Part shown: positions 26,301-52,663 of the stretch, piece after piece
How the letters are laid out: each line of letters opens with the position of its first letter
How positions within the stretch are numbered: the stretch's first letter is position 1
NCBI GenBank assembly: GCA_914767715.1
Contig: OU612075.1
Span: forward strand, 11,596,001-11,660,000
DNA from: Membranipora membranacea
Taxonomy: Eukaryota; Bryozoa; Gymnolaemata; Cheilostomatida; Membraniporidae
DNA: 64,000 nucleotides
Direction of reading: 5' to 3'
The notes under the pieces: model-generated
The model's database searches: none
The model's input: the letters and a program-made list of their open reading frames with translations, nothing else
Told to the model about the DNA's origin: nothing
Made by a program: the position numbers and the translations under genes

Positions 26301-26700
26301 CCCGTGTACACTGGAGGAGATCATGGTGGAGATTATACCAACGTAATACAGCTGATTGTCCCAAGAACCAAGGTATGTTGAATAGGCTAACAATGCTGGA
26401 TTAGATTCACAAGGGTCATATGTCTGTTGATTTGGGGATTACGGAATTATCTCTATTTTGCAGATTGCAAATTTGCAAATTATCTCTATTTTGCAGACTA
26501 ACGGAGTTCGCATTGACGGCAAGGAGGTTGTTGGTACATGGCACAGGATCGGAAACTCTGACCACTCTGTCATGAACGTTGAGTTATCACATCATGACCA
26601 CATTGCTGTCTCGCACGCTGAAAATGTTCCATTCTCATGCTACTTGTATGGTGCCGCTGACAGGGAAAGTTATTCCATGCCTTGTGGAATCCATACCTAA
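17363..26700 (+). CDS. IgGFc-binding-domain secreted protein, copy 2 (complete, 27 exons)
   Basis: Exons: 17363-17420, 17563-17705, 17896-18055, 18262-18465, 18665-18833, 19011-19212, 19391-19559, 19892-20027, 20179-20359, 20602-20734, 21083-21321, 21573-21704, 21846-22016, 22149-22248, 22500-22673, 22848-23029, 23368-23601, 23724-23886, 24075-24146, 24289-24471, 24677-24880, 25039-25157, 25307-25463, 25603-25778, 25895-26020, 26184-26372, 26497-26700 (TAA). They sum to 4380 nt, 1459 aa, with consistent phase. The first about 18 residues are a signal peptide. Three modules follow at about residues 20-474, 519-983 and 1008-1459, each with GN-[IV]-R, RDHLxEQ and DRESY motifs, as in the IgGFc-binding family (FCGBP N-terminus). 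Between them lie acidic linkers with DNDCDG motifs (475-518, 984-1007 and the first few residues of exon 20). There are many N-glycosylation sequons and no transmembrane segment or GPI signal, so the product is predicted to be secreted. Ligand and function are not deducible. Confidence 0.92.
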
Positions 26701-26784
26701 AACATAATAAATAATGAACGATTTTGTAGAATGAAATTTTTATTTTCTTTTCTCAGTTGTTTGTAATTTTTAAATGTTTACCAC

Positions 26785-26790
26785 AATAAA
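26785..26790 (+). promoter_or_regulatory. Polyadenylation signal of copy 2
   Basis: A canonical AATAAA lies 85 bases after the TAA stop of copy 2 and is followed by a T-rich, GT-containing stretch, as expected for a cleavage and polyadenylation site. AATAAA-like strings nearer the stop (26706-26712) are possible alternatives. Confidence 0.6.
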
Positions 26791-28227
26791 GTTTTATTGT
26801 TGCTTAATTCTCACTGTCTATTTCTTGCATAAAACTATAGCAAATGTTGGTTAGGTTTCTTTCATTGGCTTGGCTTTCGATTGGTAGCTTAAAAACTAAA
26901 TTAACTTTTACCTTTTATAATCATTGGTGGCTTTACCATTGGTTGCATAATTCGCCCTGCATTTTCTTTGCATAAACTGAGCATCATTCTTGTTTTGATC
27001 TTAGCTTTGGCTTTCCAACACAATGGTAAACTAGGGCATTGGAATTTGTACGGTGCTGAAATGTCCATCTAACCCTATCCAATCATCCACAACTGGTTGA
27101 TCCTAAGTCTCCACAGCAAATTGTGTGCCATGAAGAAAGGCCAAGAAAGTTGCAACAGTAAATTTGAACCTATCGCTACTATTGGCCATATGAATAATAA
27201 AAACAATTTCTGAATAGGATTGCACTGAAGTTTCACAAAACAAGAAATCAAAATACAATAAGAACTATCACGCATTGTTGCAGACGCAAGCTGTAAACGA
27301 AATCTAGCCAACTTCAGGTAAAGTATAGGTGCATGGCATGGCATGAAAATTACCTACCAACAGATCCTTTAGTGTATTCTTAGTTTTGAACCAGCGTTCC
27401 ATTTCACTCAAATTGAGATAAATATTCCCATTGTAACTTACATAATTAATAAAATTGGCAGATACCCAGATTGCCAATTTCCCCGCAGTTCAGTATCAGC
27501 AGTAAGTTTGGGGAAAACTCCCTGGTAGCACCAACTTAACATTGAATATATATATATATATCAATCAGTGTTTGGTGGGGCTTGCCAGAGCTACAAGGTT
27601 GTCCTTGGTTCTTGAAATCATGCAAAAAGCAGGAGTTAAACAGGATAACACCAACGCCTAACACTACATCTATGTACAATGAACAAATGAAACAGTGTTC
27701 TTACGTTCCCATCTCAGACTTTTCATAATTCAACTAAACTAAGGCCTTATTTTAAATCAATAACGGATAAATTTTTTCTTATTTCATAGTGGGTTGTAAC
27801 AAATAATGGCACTAAGGCCTACAAACCTATACACACGTAACTAAATATTTTACTGTGCCACCAGGTCTGTGGGGGGGGGGGGTCACTCCGTAACACAGGT
27901 GTTAAATACGAGACCTTCTAGATATCAAATGTGCCAGAGAACGCTCAGAATCAAGTCAAGTCAGCCATGCCTCAGAATTGTAAGAAGCAGTAATTCAGCG
28001 GTAGCTGTTAACTGTCAGCGGTAACTGTTAACCATTCCTCGCTGAGGATACAATAACCATTGGTTTTGATTTTTCATTCTTGTAGGAATTGTTCTGTCTA
28101 CAGCGTCTTCCAAATCCTCATTTTTCTTTTATGTACCATCTCATGCATGCAATTGAAATTTATAAAATTTAAATTTACTGGTTTTCATGGAAATTAATAG
28201 TAGCTGCCAATAACTGGGAGTATCTGG
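26791..28227. other. Intergenic region downstream of copy 2
   Basis: No gene seen. A short (TA)n run lies at about 27547-27560 and a poly-G run at about 27871-27882. Confidence 0.5.
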
Positions 28228-28235
28228 CTCAGGCG

Positions 28236-28582
28236 CAGTGGTGGAAGTGGGCCTATACGGGCCTATACGGTGCATAGGAAGTTCACATCAATGCCTATAC
28301 ACCTTCAATAAGTGTATAGGCACTTATAACCTATCACTGCTGTGCACGTTGTATGCCTGGATAAGTTTGTTTATGTTGTATTGTAGGGTTTGTTTACTTT
28401 AACTCTACTGTTTGCTTCAGCCCAAAGTCTAATTGCCATAGGCAGCACCCCCTGTCACCAGGAGGGCGCCGCGCCCCTCCCGGACACACCCCCAGCGGGT
28501 TGCGTGGCCGGCCAGCGCTATGCGTTGGATCGATCTCAATGTTTAGTGTATAGGCACTTATTCTTTTCCATTTCTACCACTG
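28236..28582. mobile_element. hAT-type non-autonomous element (MITE), 347 bp
   Basis: The element begins CAGTGGTGGAAGTGG and ends CCATTTCTACCACTG, a 15-bp terminal inverted repeat with one mismatch that starts with the CA(G)TG typical of hAT transposons. It is flanked on both sides by the identical octamer CTCAGGCG (28228-28235 and 28583-28590), the 8-bp target-site duplication expected for hAT. Inside are short repeats of GCCTATACGG and a GC-rich block near 28450. There is no transposase, so it must have been moved by an enzyme supplied elsewhere. The perfect duplication suggests a fairly recent insertion. Confidence 0.9.
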
Positions 28583-28590
28583 CTCAGGCG

Positions 28591-29872
28591 CCTCACAACC
28601 ATTAATTTGTATCAGACCAGAATTAGCGACACTAGTGCCTATAAAATTAAATTATGCCCAAAGTTCATAGTAACAATTATTAACATCAGTTTGAAGTAAC
28701 AGAAGAGCAAAGACCTATAGTAACAGAGAGGAATTAATCATATAAATGGGCATAAAGTAAGCTTACTTGTCTAAGGAGGATTTCAGGGCCTAATATTACT
28801 ACACCAAATCCAGTGCAGAAAACAGTGCCAGCAAAAAAGTCATGAACATGGTTGGATTTTCCACAATTATAGTTCAATTCCTTCAATTATAGGTACAACA
28901 ATGTGCCGCTGAGAGGTATTGGAGTGATTTCCAAACAAGACGGGATCAGCAAGGTAACTCCATTTGTCCTTAATAGGTAATCATGTTTTTATTGGCGGAT
29001 TGAATTGCAATACGCTATTACTGGTTTTAGCTTATCTTCACTAAAGTTAATATAGGTTCAAAAAAATGATTCTCATTTTCCATCATATTTAATCTTGGAA
29101 CTGGGACTGTATTGAAAATAGGGACAACCTCGTCTTTAGGCCACACCCTTTTGTCTTTTAAATCACCAAAATAACGAAACATAAACCTGTCAGAAGCCAA
29201 TAAGATAGACAACCAACAACAGAACTAGATAGCAGTTTGGGGAAGCGAATGATGGCAATTATTTATAGATATAAATGTTTTATTGTAAAAAAAAATCATA
29301 CAATAGCAAAATCATGTCGATAATTGAACAGGGAAAATCATAGCACCAAATGAAATTTTACATGATATAATCACAATGAATTTGACTGTGTATTGCATCA
29401 AAAAATCATAATCAGAAGTTCGCATCAATGGCAATCGCCTTTCTCTTTAAACTACATACAACTACTCATATAATGTGATTCATGTCTTTTCAAAAGCTGA
29501 ACTGGCCAAAAGATAATTAGTTTAGAATCAAAAAATGAAAGTTACACAAGTGTGTATCCATAAGAATTATTGAAAGCAGAAGTAAAAAAATTTCCTATAT
29601 CTAAAATGCATTGCCAAATATCAATCTCTCAATAACATTTCATAGCAGCCGAACTAGCCACGATGTCGGTCTCCAACAACACAAAGACAAAACAAGCCTC
29701 AACACAGCAACTGGAGCTGGAATAGTTGAAGGACTTAAGGCAGCTGAACATCCTCAAAAATAGTCGGTGGTATGTTAGACTTGATGATTGTCTGTTTTTT
29801 CTTGTCTATGGTAATTAGCCTTGTCACACAGAAGAGAGCACTGGTGTTTTATTTACGGCGGTAATACCCTCT
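28591..29872. other. Intergenic region between the MITE and PEX1
   Basis: No supported gene. A 61-codon minus-strand ORF at 29027-29212 has no recognised relatives. A possible PEX1 polyadenylation signal (AATAAA on the minus strand) lies at 29848-29853, 20 bases past the PEX1 stop. Confidence 0.4.
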
Positions 29873-44912
<15,040 letters not shown>

Positions 44913-45867
44913 TTTTACCACATATGGGTTCTGCAGCAACGAATCTGAAATTGAATAAAACAGATGAATACAAACAGAAATTGTGAAAATTATAACAGGA
45001 AACAAAACAATTCTGATATTTGTATGGTGTATTAGCAAATGCCTAAATAATTGTAACATATAACCCCTTTTTTTCTTCATGTTATACATTGTCACTGCTA
45101 CAGCTGATAATCTGTCAGACTATGTCAGCTTGATAATTCTACACACCGTGACCCTAGATGTCTCAACAAAATCATCAGCAGCAGGTTTGAGGTCTGTTAT
45201 AATCTCAGAATTTGTTCAATTTGATTGATAATGCTTTGTATAACACTGCGCTATTAGTAAATTACTTCAAACAATGACAGCTCCATTGGGATTCGGACAC
45301 AAATAAGTCAATGTAAAGGATTGCTTTGCTAGTAGAAAAGCTTGCAAGTTATAATATATTGGGATTTATTACAGCAGCATTGGAACCTTTGCTAAACAAA
45401 AACTGTATCATGTACCAGATAGTTCATTTCTACTTGCTTTAGAGTGGAAAAAACCCGAGAATTGAGGGTTTGTTATAACACACAAACACATACATTCATG
45501 ATGATGGATTGGAGATATAATTGTAATTATATAACTCGATAAATAAGGGATAATACAATCAATTACATTATGCAATCCTCGATGAAACTTTTAATGGTAC
45601 AATTAGGCGTCAGTCTCAATGATTGAAGTATGGTAGGTGGATGATTCCGAGCCAAACCAAGATGAATTAAGTTGGAGAATGCAAGTTTTAGTATAAAACC
45701 CCTCTTTGTAAAATCATTGACCTTAGGATGCCCTTGAACTGAAGAAAAACTAGGGTCACTATAGACATGTTACTTAGGCGTTTTATGATTAGCTGATCAT
45801 GGACAAGAAAGTGGCAATCTGATTGGCCTTTTTACTTTATGTCCTTTTCGTTCGTCAATGATACAAG
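44913..45867. promoter_or_regulatory. Divergent intergenic region between PEX1 and MED4
   Basis: The start codons of PEX1 (44912, minus) and MED4 (45868, plus) face away from each other across 955 bp, so this region must contain the 5' UTRs and promoters of both. The PEX1 reading frame stays open upstream of the chosen ATG into this region, and an acceptor-like TTTCAG precedes it (about 44947-44952), so a 5' UTR intron is possible. No TATA box can be assigned with confidence. Confidence 0.5.
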
Positions 45868-48063
45868 ATGGCAGCTCCCTGTGAAAGCACACGAGAATTA
45901 TTGATATCACTGGTCAATGATATTGAACTTCTCTCCAAGTATGTTACTTATCATTAACATATTATCTGGAAAAGTCAGTGGTACTTAAAGACTTGTCAAA
46001 GGAAATGCATTTAGCTAACCAGAGGAACAAAATGCTCGCTTCTTATAACAGAGAGAAACTGGCGCATTACTTTGGAGTTGTGTCCACAAATGTGACTGTT
46101 CAAGGAGATGACAAATCCCAAATTATGTAAATTCCCCTCACATTTTCACAAGTTGGGAGTGATAATTGATTGGATATGGAAGGTTGCTATCACTCAATTA
46201 ACACACCGCTTATCTTTTTCACTACTCTTTCAAATGAATGCTTCCAAATGGCCGCCTCTCTATCTATGGTCATGGACAATTATTTTGACGGCTTTGTTTT
46301 AGAGAAGTTTTTGAGGAGGCTACGAGTTCCCAGGCAAATCGGCTGGCTACTAAAGGAGAGTCCTCCCGCATTGCACCTGTCTTAGAAGCTTTGGTTAAAC
46401 AAGACGAAAAGCTTCACAAGACATTGAAAACAGGTAAATGAATTGTAATTGATCAGAGGAGTTCATATTTATCTGCACTGTTGGGACCAGTGGAAATAAG
46501 TAATTTCTCTGTTGTAGCTGTTTTTTTGTTGGGTTGCCTGAGAATGCACATAACTTAGAGGTAATGTTAGGTTGGTTAAGTAAAGATAGAAGGAAAGGAT
46601 CGCCATTTCACACATGAGCATATAGACATTGTTTTCAGCAAAAGGCCAAGCTGCTGTTCAACAAAGAATCGATGCCTTCAATGTGGAACTAGATAAGAAA
46701 AATGGAGAGATTCTATCCTTGCAAAAAAACTTAAAAGAAGCTGAGACTCTTCTGGTAATTTAACTCACTATTTTATTATGATTATAACAATCCTAGCATA
46801 TTCAATTCTGTGTTTTGCATTTACTTCATACTCATCTAACTGCATAATTTTCCACAAAGAGACCAGGGTAGCCTTGTTCCCTCCCTGGTTTGTGGGCACT
46901 AGCTGATTGACCAAAAATGTGTGGTTCTGGTTGTAAACTCGCCAGAATACTATTGTACTCCAAGTTTTTAGTGTGTCGTTTGCTCAAACTTGACGTCATT
47001 TGCTACACTGTTAGTCTATCCTATGAGCTGCTTCTTCAGCTTTCTCCTTGATCAACTTGCTGATTGAACAGGACTATACAGATTAAACAAGAATAAACTT
47101 GTGACTTTATTGCAGGCTTCAGCTGTGTATGAGGCTAAGAAGAAGCTAGCATCGATAAAGAAGGCTGAAGAGAAGGCAGTATCTGCTGATGATCTTATAA
47201 GATTTGCACACAGAATCAGTGCGAGTGGTGCGGTCGCTGCTCCATCAACATGGGTACCTGGTACGTGATTACTAGAGACTTTATTCCTCAAATTTTTATT
47301 TCACTGCTGTCAAACATCATCCTGATTCTACTGGAGCCTCTCAGTACTGATGTTCTCTAGTAGATGTGGAGCATATTAAACTCATGCCTAATATTAGCAA
47401 CCTAAATGCTTAATTTCTCAGGTGATCCAAGTAGGCGTCCCTACCCTACAGACACTGAGATGAGGCAGGGCTATATGGCTAAGCCTTATGACAAGCTGAG
47501 AGAAAGCTTGATCAACCAGGCTTCACAGCCGGGGTCTCATACGCCATCCACTTCTAACACCTCGCAAGTTGGTAAGTTAGTTTATTTTCTCGAACCACCA
47601 ATAAACATGCTTAGGGTGTCATCAAAACCTCAGTTGGGCCCCGAAGAATTGAACGCAAACAAGTGAGAGAGCATTGTTTACATATCAGATCAGTCACATA
47701 AACTTCGACCGGGATATTCATTGGGTATTCGAAGCTCGTTGGCCATGTAGCAGCAAAATTGAAAAGCTTTATATCAAATTTCTTTCAAATTTACATAACT
47801 TGAATAGATACCATTTATTATTGATTTTACAACCCTTTCCACCCATTGTTTCTGATTATTTACTTGCCTTTTATACAGAGACACCTAGCACCAGTTTCCC
47901 ATATAGCTGGCAGACGCAGACATCTTTAGACACGCCCTCTTTCATGTCCACCTCGTCACTGTCTCATCAGATGAACATGAAACAGAACAATGATGTGGAG
48001 ATCATGTCTCAGTCTGATACAAGCTCCAACAGCTCTAACAGTAACTCGGACGATGAGCAATGA
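45868..48063 (+). CDS. MED4: Mediator complex subunit 4 (complete, 6 exons)
   Basis: Exons 45868-45938, 46303-46433, 46639-46754, 47116-47260, 47422-47571 and 47879-48063 (TGA) join in consistent phase to 798 nt, 265 aa, close to the usual animal length of about 270. Mediator bridges transcription factors and RNA polymerase II; MED4 belongs to the middle module in the nucleus. Diagnostic features are a helical N-terminal half that starts with [17 protein letters not shown], the coiled-coil segment around [19 protein letters not shown], and the conserved block FAHRISAS followed by [16 protein letters not shown]. The C-terminus is acidic and serine-rich ([12 protein letters not shown]). Open frames at 46108-46385 in the first intron are not part of the gene, because the exon 1 to 46303 join is in phase and matches the family. 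Confidence 0.95.
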
Positions 48064-48368
48064 GCAGATCATGGAGGATCTGGTATCTACTTTGGTATGT
48101 GTTACATTAAATTCATTCCTCACATCTGTTGAATTTTGACACAAGAGCAAGACATCCGTATTCAAATGATTTTCTTTTTTTTTCAATTTACAGTTCTGTA
48201 AATAAGATTTACAGTCTTTGATTGATGAATTGTCAATGCGGTATGTGGTAAACGCGTATTTTGATATATTAACACGTATATATGTCATTTCGTCATGTGT
48301 CTGTCTGGATTGCTTCTTATTCTTCGTTTTCCTTTTTTTTTTTGTTGAAGCATGGACGTCTGATCATC

Positions 48369-48374
48369 AATAAA
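48369..48374 (+). promoter_or_regulatory. Polyadenylation signal of MED4
   Basis: AATAAA lies about 305 bases after the MED4 stop, followed by a GTTGTTGTTC stretch that could serve as the downstream element. Confidence 0.55.
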
Positions 48375-49783
48375 TTGAGATTCCCGAATTCTCAAGCCAT
48401 GTTGTTGTTCAGGGGCATGAGGAGGGGAGGGGGGAGTGTGTGTTAGAGGTGATTGCTGAGCTCAGCAATGTTCTGGAAATATGATTGTTGCAGAACTTGT
48501 CTTCTCACGCATGACAGAGTATCCTGATTCTGTCAAAACTCTGTTTTTCTTTCAGCAAGGCATTCGCCGTTTCTTGATCGTTTTTATCTGCACCATACCT
48601 ATTAGCCTATTGATCGACACTTTGGTCTTCAATAAATGATCTAATTCAGAATTTCACCAATTACTTGTCAAAGCTGAATGTCAAATGCACAGTCTGCTGA
48701 ATTTTGGCTGAAACTTGTCTGCTTCTAAGAAACTACACTACAACTTCTTGCTATTTGAGGTTGCAGCCTATCGGTTCAGTTTAAGGTGTTTCTATGTTTT
48801 TTCCTTAATCTCTTAAACCTGACTGACATGCCAAGTTTATTGAAAAACTTTTTTATGGCTGGTTGTCATGAAAACTGGCTTCAAATCTCATGCTATTTAT
48901 ATACTTGTGCATATGACATTCTAACGCCATAATGCAAAACCACCAACTCTTTGCAGTTTTTTTGCTTAAATGTGCCCGGGATTCTTTTTTCTTTTCCTTT
49001 TTTTTACCGATGTTAGGACGTCATTTTAGTCTCGTCAATGTGACTGATCTGCTTAAGCTATTGCTGATTTTCCAAAAAGAGATTGGAAGATCAACATTTT
49101 GAAATCAATAACTCACTTCAAGTTCTAAGTTCTGCCTTACTAATGTATCAAGTGTCTGGTCGGTACATTAACCCAATTCCTTCTAGCTGGGTCGACTGAA
49201 ACAGCCTCTCGATTAAACTCCCAAAGAAGTCTGTGAATATATAATGCACAATTCCTATATGCATGATATCTAATGTTCGTAGTCTGTATGTGCCTGAGCA
49301 CTGTGGCTCTGTGTATCGCCACTTTCACTCAGCACAGCAGATAAGTGCACTACACCAAGTTCTCCTAGTTTCCATGGAAGTCATTTCCCATTCTCGGTCA
49401 GTGAGTAAGGTTATCAATATTGAAATAGTTGCTATTCAGTGAACTTTTTGTGTCAGGCTTATATGTCACAGAAAACATTAGATGGTCTTTGTGATGAAAA
49501 CCTTCCATGATAACTGCATACTGGCATGACACGTATAGTTTGTTCTAGATCAGAGAGATGTAACGGCCTTGATCTCTGCGCTCGTATCTATAATGGTTTG
49601 TGCCAAGTGGGCCATTCGATCTGCCAGTTGTGTCAGAGACCAACCGATAGATACAAAGTTGTTAGTTGGATTGCAGCTCCCCCTTGATGGAGTGACATAC
49701 TTTTTTTTTCAGCTTCTTTGTATTTGGGATGTACTTTTTTTTACGAAGTGCAGTTCTGAGTCTGTCCATCTGTGGAGCATACT
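48375..49783. other. Intergenic region downstream of MED4
   Basis: No gene supported. The sequence is AT-rich with several poly-T tracts. Confidence 0.5.
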
Positions 49784-50722
49784 AAAGGTGTAGCTCCACA
49801 GGCCTACGTTATGTCTGTAACAGCTAACCGACGCTACGAATGACGTCATAGGTCGACGTTGGTTATCCTATATTGCATCGGTATAGACACACCAGCATGT
49901 TGGTCTTTGTGCCAACGCTTCATTGCCTACGCTTCATTGATTGGTCAATACAATCACACCCCTCCTTTCTGATTGGCTCTCATATTCTATAACAATTCAT
50001 ATTCATCTCTTTCTCAATCATTCACACATTTTTTATTCCACAAACACAGATCACACTCAGACTAAACACAGAGCTCTCTCTCTCACTTGACACACACACA
50101 TTATTTATTATCATGTCACTAGTATGTAGTAAGGAATGTGTATAATAATGTATAATGATTATGTCTGAGGAACATTTTAGTTTTATTTGATGAAATATGT
50201 ACCAACCTGTAGAAGGTATGTGAATGTCTGTGGAGACATTCTGAAGTTCGAGTGGAATCTATCAGGAAACTGTTTGAGCTGATTGAATCTGTTGAAAACA
50301 GATGACTCTCTTCTAGTTTGGTTCATCTCATGAACCCACACCCTTCTTCTTGCTCTCTTTGCCTGCTGATCTTGTTCTCTATCCAATCTCCTCCTCCTTC
50401 TGACATATAACAAACCCAACAACTGCACAATCATCCCTGCAGCTAACAACTGCTCTGGTTCCATAATGTTTTGATAATGTTCTGATAATGCTGAGTGAGT
50501 GAAAATAATAAATGTGTGGATGATAATGTTTTTTCTCTGTGTGGCCTTGACATGGGTGGGCATGACCTACAATTTTTTTAGTGCAATATGATTGGTCAAT
50601 GATATAGCATCGTTTGCACTGCACAACCTACGCGTTGGCCTGTGTAGCTGGTGGAGTTGTCCCGACACGTCGCGTGGGTAGGCAACTACCGATGAAACGT
50701 AGGCCTGTGGAGCTACACCTTT
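49784..50722. mobile_element. 939-bp TIR element, Harbinger-like derivative
   Basis: Terminal inverted repeats of 27 bp, identical between ends, lie at 49784-49810 and 50696-50722; each outer end reads AAAGGTGTAGCTCC. The immediate flanks are CT and AA, so a TA or TWA target duplication is possible but blurred. The interior carries one first-exon-like ORF related to Harbinger/ALP1 proteins on the minus strand and no DDE catalytic region, so it is a non-autonomous deletion derivative. The perfect ends suggest relatively recent mobility. Confidence 0.8.
50207..50464 (-). pseudogene. Harbinger/ALP1-like transposase, first exon only
   Basis: From an ATG at 50464 the ORF reads about 86 codons to a probable splice donor at 50206 (CTACAG then GTTGGT). 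It has an arginine-rich stretch (RRRRRLDREQ and AKRARRR) followed by the segment FPDRFHSNFRMSPQTFTYLL. That pattern, a phenylalanine followed by FRM and a tyrosine-leucine-leucine helix, is typical just upstream of the DDE nuclease domain in HARBI1/ALP1-like proteins. No later exon is present before the terminal repeat at 49784, so the product would lack catalysis. Family assignment rests on this short motif only. Confidence 0.5.
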
Positions 50723-51249
50723 AAGCACACAAGCAACCGCTTTTATAAAAGCTGGGGAGTCTTTTTCTCATTGTTTTGGCATGAATCCGTCCGGTTTCAT
50801 TCGATAAACCAAGAGAGCCTTTGGGTGCCTACCATATATTTCTCAAGATTTGGACTTCTTTTTCTAGACCAAACAACGGTGCAGAGCAGTCTATCCGCCA
50901 AGTTCAGTGCATCAATTTAATTCTCAATGTCTCTTAAAAATACTTACATCTACTATTGGAGTACAGGCTACAAAAGATTGTTGTTCCAGGGGACAATTGC
51001 TTTATGCGACATAATTTGAACCACATGCTTTCACACAGGATCCTGTTGTCCCTACAGTCCCTCTCACAGCCAAGGTAGCCAGTCATACTGACTTGGTGTT
51101 TTTACCGGCTAGCGCTTATGGTGGAACATGAACGGTATAGTCGGGACTATTCCATCCAAGCTTTGCCGGCACTTAGTTTTTCTTTCCAGCCCAGAGGCAC
51201 TTTCGACTATTTTAGACAGCATAACCATAGGAGAGCATTTAATGTTCCT
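50723..51249. other. Intergenic, no feature seen
   Basis: No open frame or repeat that could be assigned. The 3' part of the neighbouring Mutator-like copy A would be expected here but is absent. Confidence 0.45.
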
Positions 51250-52663
51250 TTAATTGTCAGACCATAATACATAATTATTTTTGATAGCATTCTGATAATA
51301 AGTGATGAGGGTTTTGATGATGGGTGCAGTCAGTCCACCTCGACCACCGAGAGCCACTGTCGATTTCTTTTTCAAGGTCTCCAATCCTGTTGCCAGCCGT
51401 TTAGCAACGTGGTTGACACATTCTTCCTTTTTGATACTGTCATCACCATAGGGCTTCATCTTACACACTGCATCGTAGGCTTTGCTGTCGCCATCACTTA
51501 GCATGGTACGATATCGCAGCGTTCCAGATTGTGACCTATGCCATATAATTTTGGCTGCAGCCACTTCCATAGCGTTGCTAGAGCCATGATGATTCTTATC
51601 GCATTTTGGCTTGTGCTTGACCAGAAATGTTTGAAGCGATTTGAGATCTCTCTCATCTTCATTTGCTTTAGCGCGCTCACATGTCAAACAGAAATTTGAC
51701 ATTACCTCAAAGTCAACGACATAGCCAGTGAGGATGTCTATTGCCACACCAATACCTGAGTGAGATGTATGCCCCCTCTTATGCCATGTGCCATCATAAC
51801 TGACCGCTATGTCAATAAACTCACTGTTTTCAGGCACGAGACCTTCCTCAATATAGCTATTTCGTACGATTCCCCGCACAAAGTTCATGTGTTCTTCCAG
51901 GGCAGCTTCACAGGCCGAGTTAAGGTTCTCTAGCTTCTTGTTGAAGGCTGTGTCAGAGATTGGCGGGGGCATATTGAGGTTGGCTAGGAAAGCTGCTGAC
52001 TGTTCGTAACCTATACCGCTTAATTTGCACGCTAGGACGAAGCGATTGTTTATGTCACGTGCATTACCATCTGGCACTTGGCACTGGCATTACATTCTAA
52101 CGTTAGCTTATTAGCCAAGCCATATGGAGATGATGTTCTAACAGAAACACCTTCCTGAGAGCTACAGTGTGCACATGTGGGATTCAGTGAGTCAATGATC
52201 TTTTGAAGCACACCAGAGTCGATGATGTTGTACATGATTGTGCTTTTGTCTTTGGTATTACTAGCTGTGGGAGTAGTACTTTGTGCGAAGAGATCGAGCT
52301 TTCGTTTTGAGGTGCTAGGCTCAGGCTGTTGTGGTGTATGTGTAGGCTGGTCAGAAGTAGTCTGAGGGGTTGTTGAAGTTGAGGCTGCAGCTCCTTGCTA
52401 CAAATAGATGTTATCATGGATAAGAATCCTACAACTGTGCTACCATGATGATATCTATCACCATAAAGGAAGATGGGTACGATCAGATCAATCATCAACA
52501 TGATGATAATCATCATCCTCAGCAGTCAGATAATAATAAGTTTTCTCCATCACTAACATACCTGTACAGGCTCCTGTGGATCTGCAGCTTTTCTCAAGTT
52601 CCCAAAAAACTTCCTCTCTCTCTTTTTTCTACCATACTGTTTTGCTGTTGAGTCTTTACCCAT
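51250..52663 (-). pseudogene. Mutator-like transposase, copy A (frameshifted, 3' truncated)
   Basis: Exon 1 is 52562-52663 (MGKDSTAKQYGRKKRERKFF, basic). Exon 2 runs from 52397 to the stop at 51250. It begins with a proline- and threonine-rich linker, then a CAHC cysteine pair and TLEC motif, then the block DINNRF. The core shows the Mutator-like transposase signature: IAVSYDGTWHKRGHTSHSG, a CLTC cysteine pair, LSDGDSKAYDAV and KEECVNHVAKRL. The DGTW and DGDSK aspartates are the likely catalytic acids. The linker and core are in different frames, with a one-base shift near 52075 inside a GTGCCA-rich stretch. The C-terminal part after LITYYQNAIKNN is missing. The 275-codon core remains open. 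Confidence 0.8.

Noticed and set aside
45939-46302. Possible extra MED4 exon around 46025-46135 ([12 protein letters not shown])
   Set aside because: It resembles MED4 superficially, but no donor in the needed phase follows it, while joining 45938 directly to 46303 is in phase and matches the family.
47956-48288. 110-codon minus-strand ORF at the MED4 3' end
   Set aside because: Antisense to the serine-rich last exon of MED4, with no splice or homology support.
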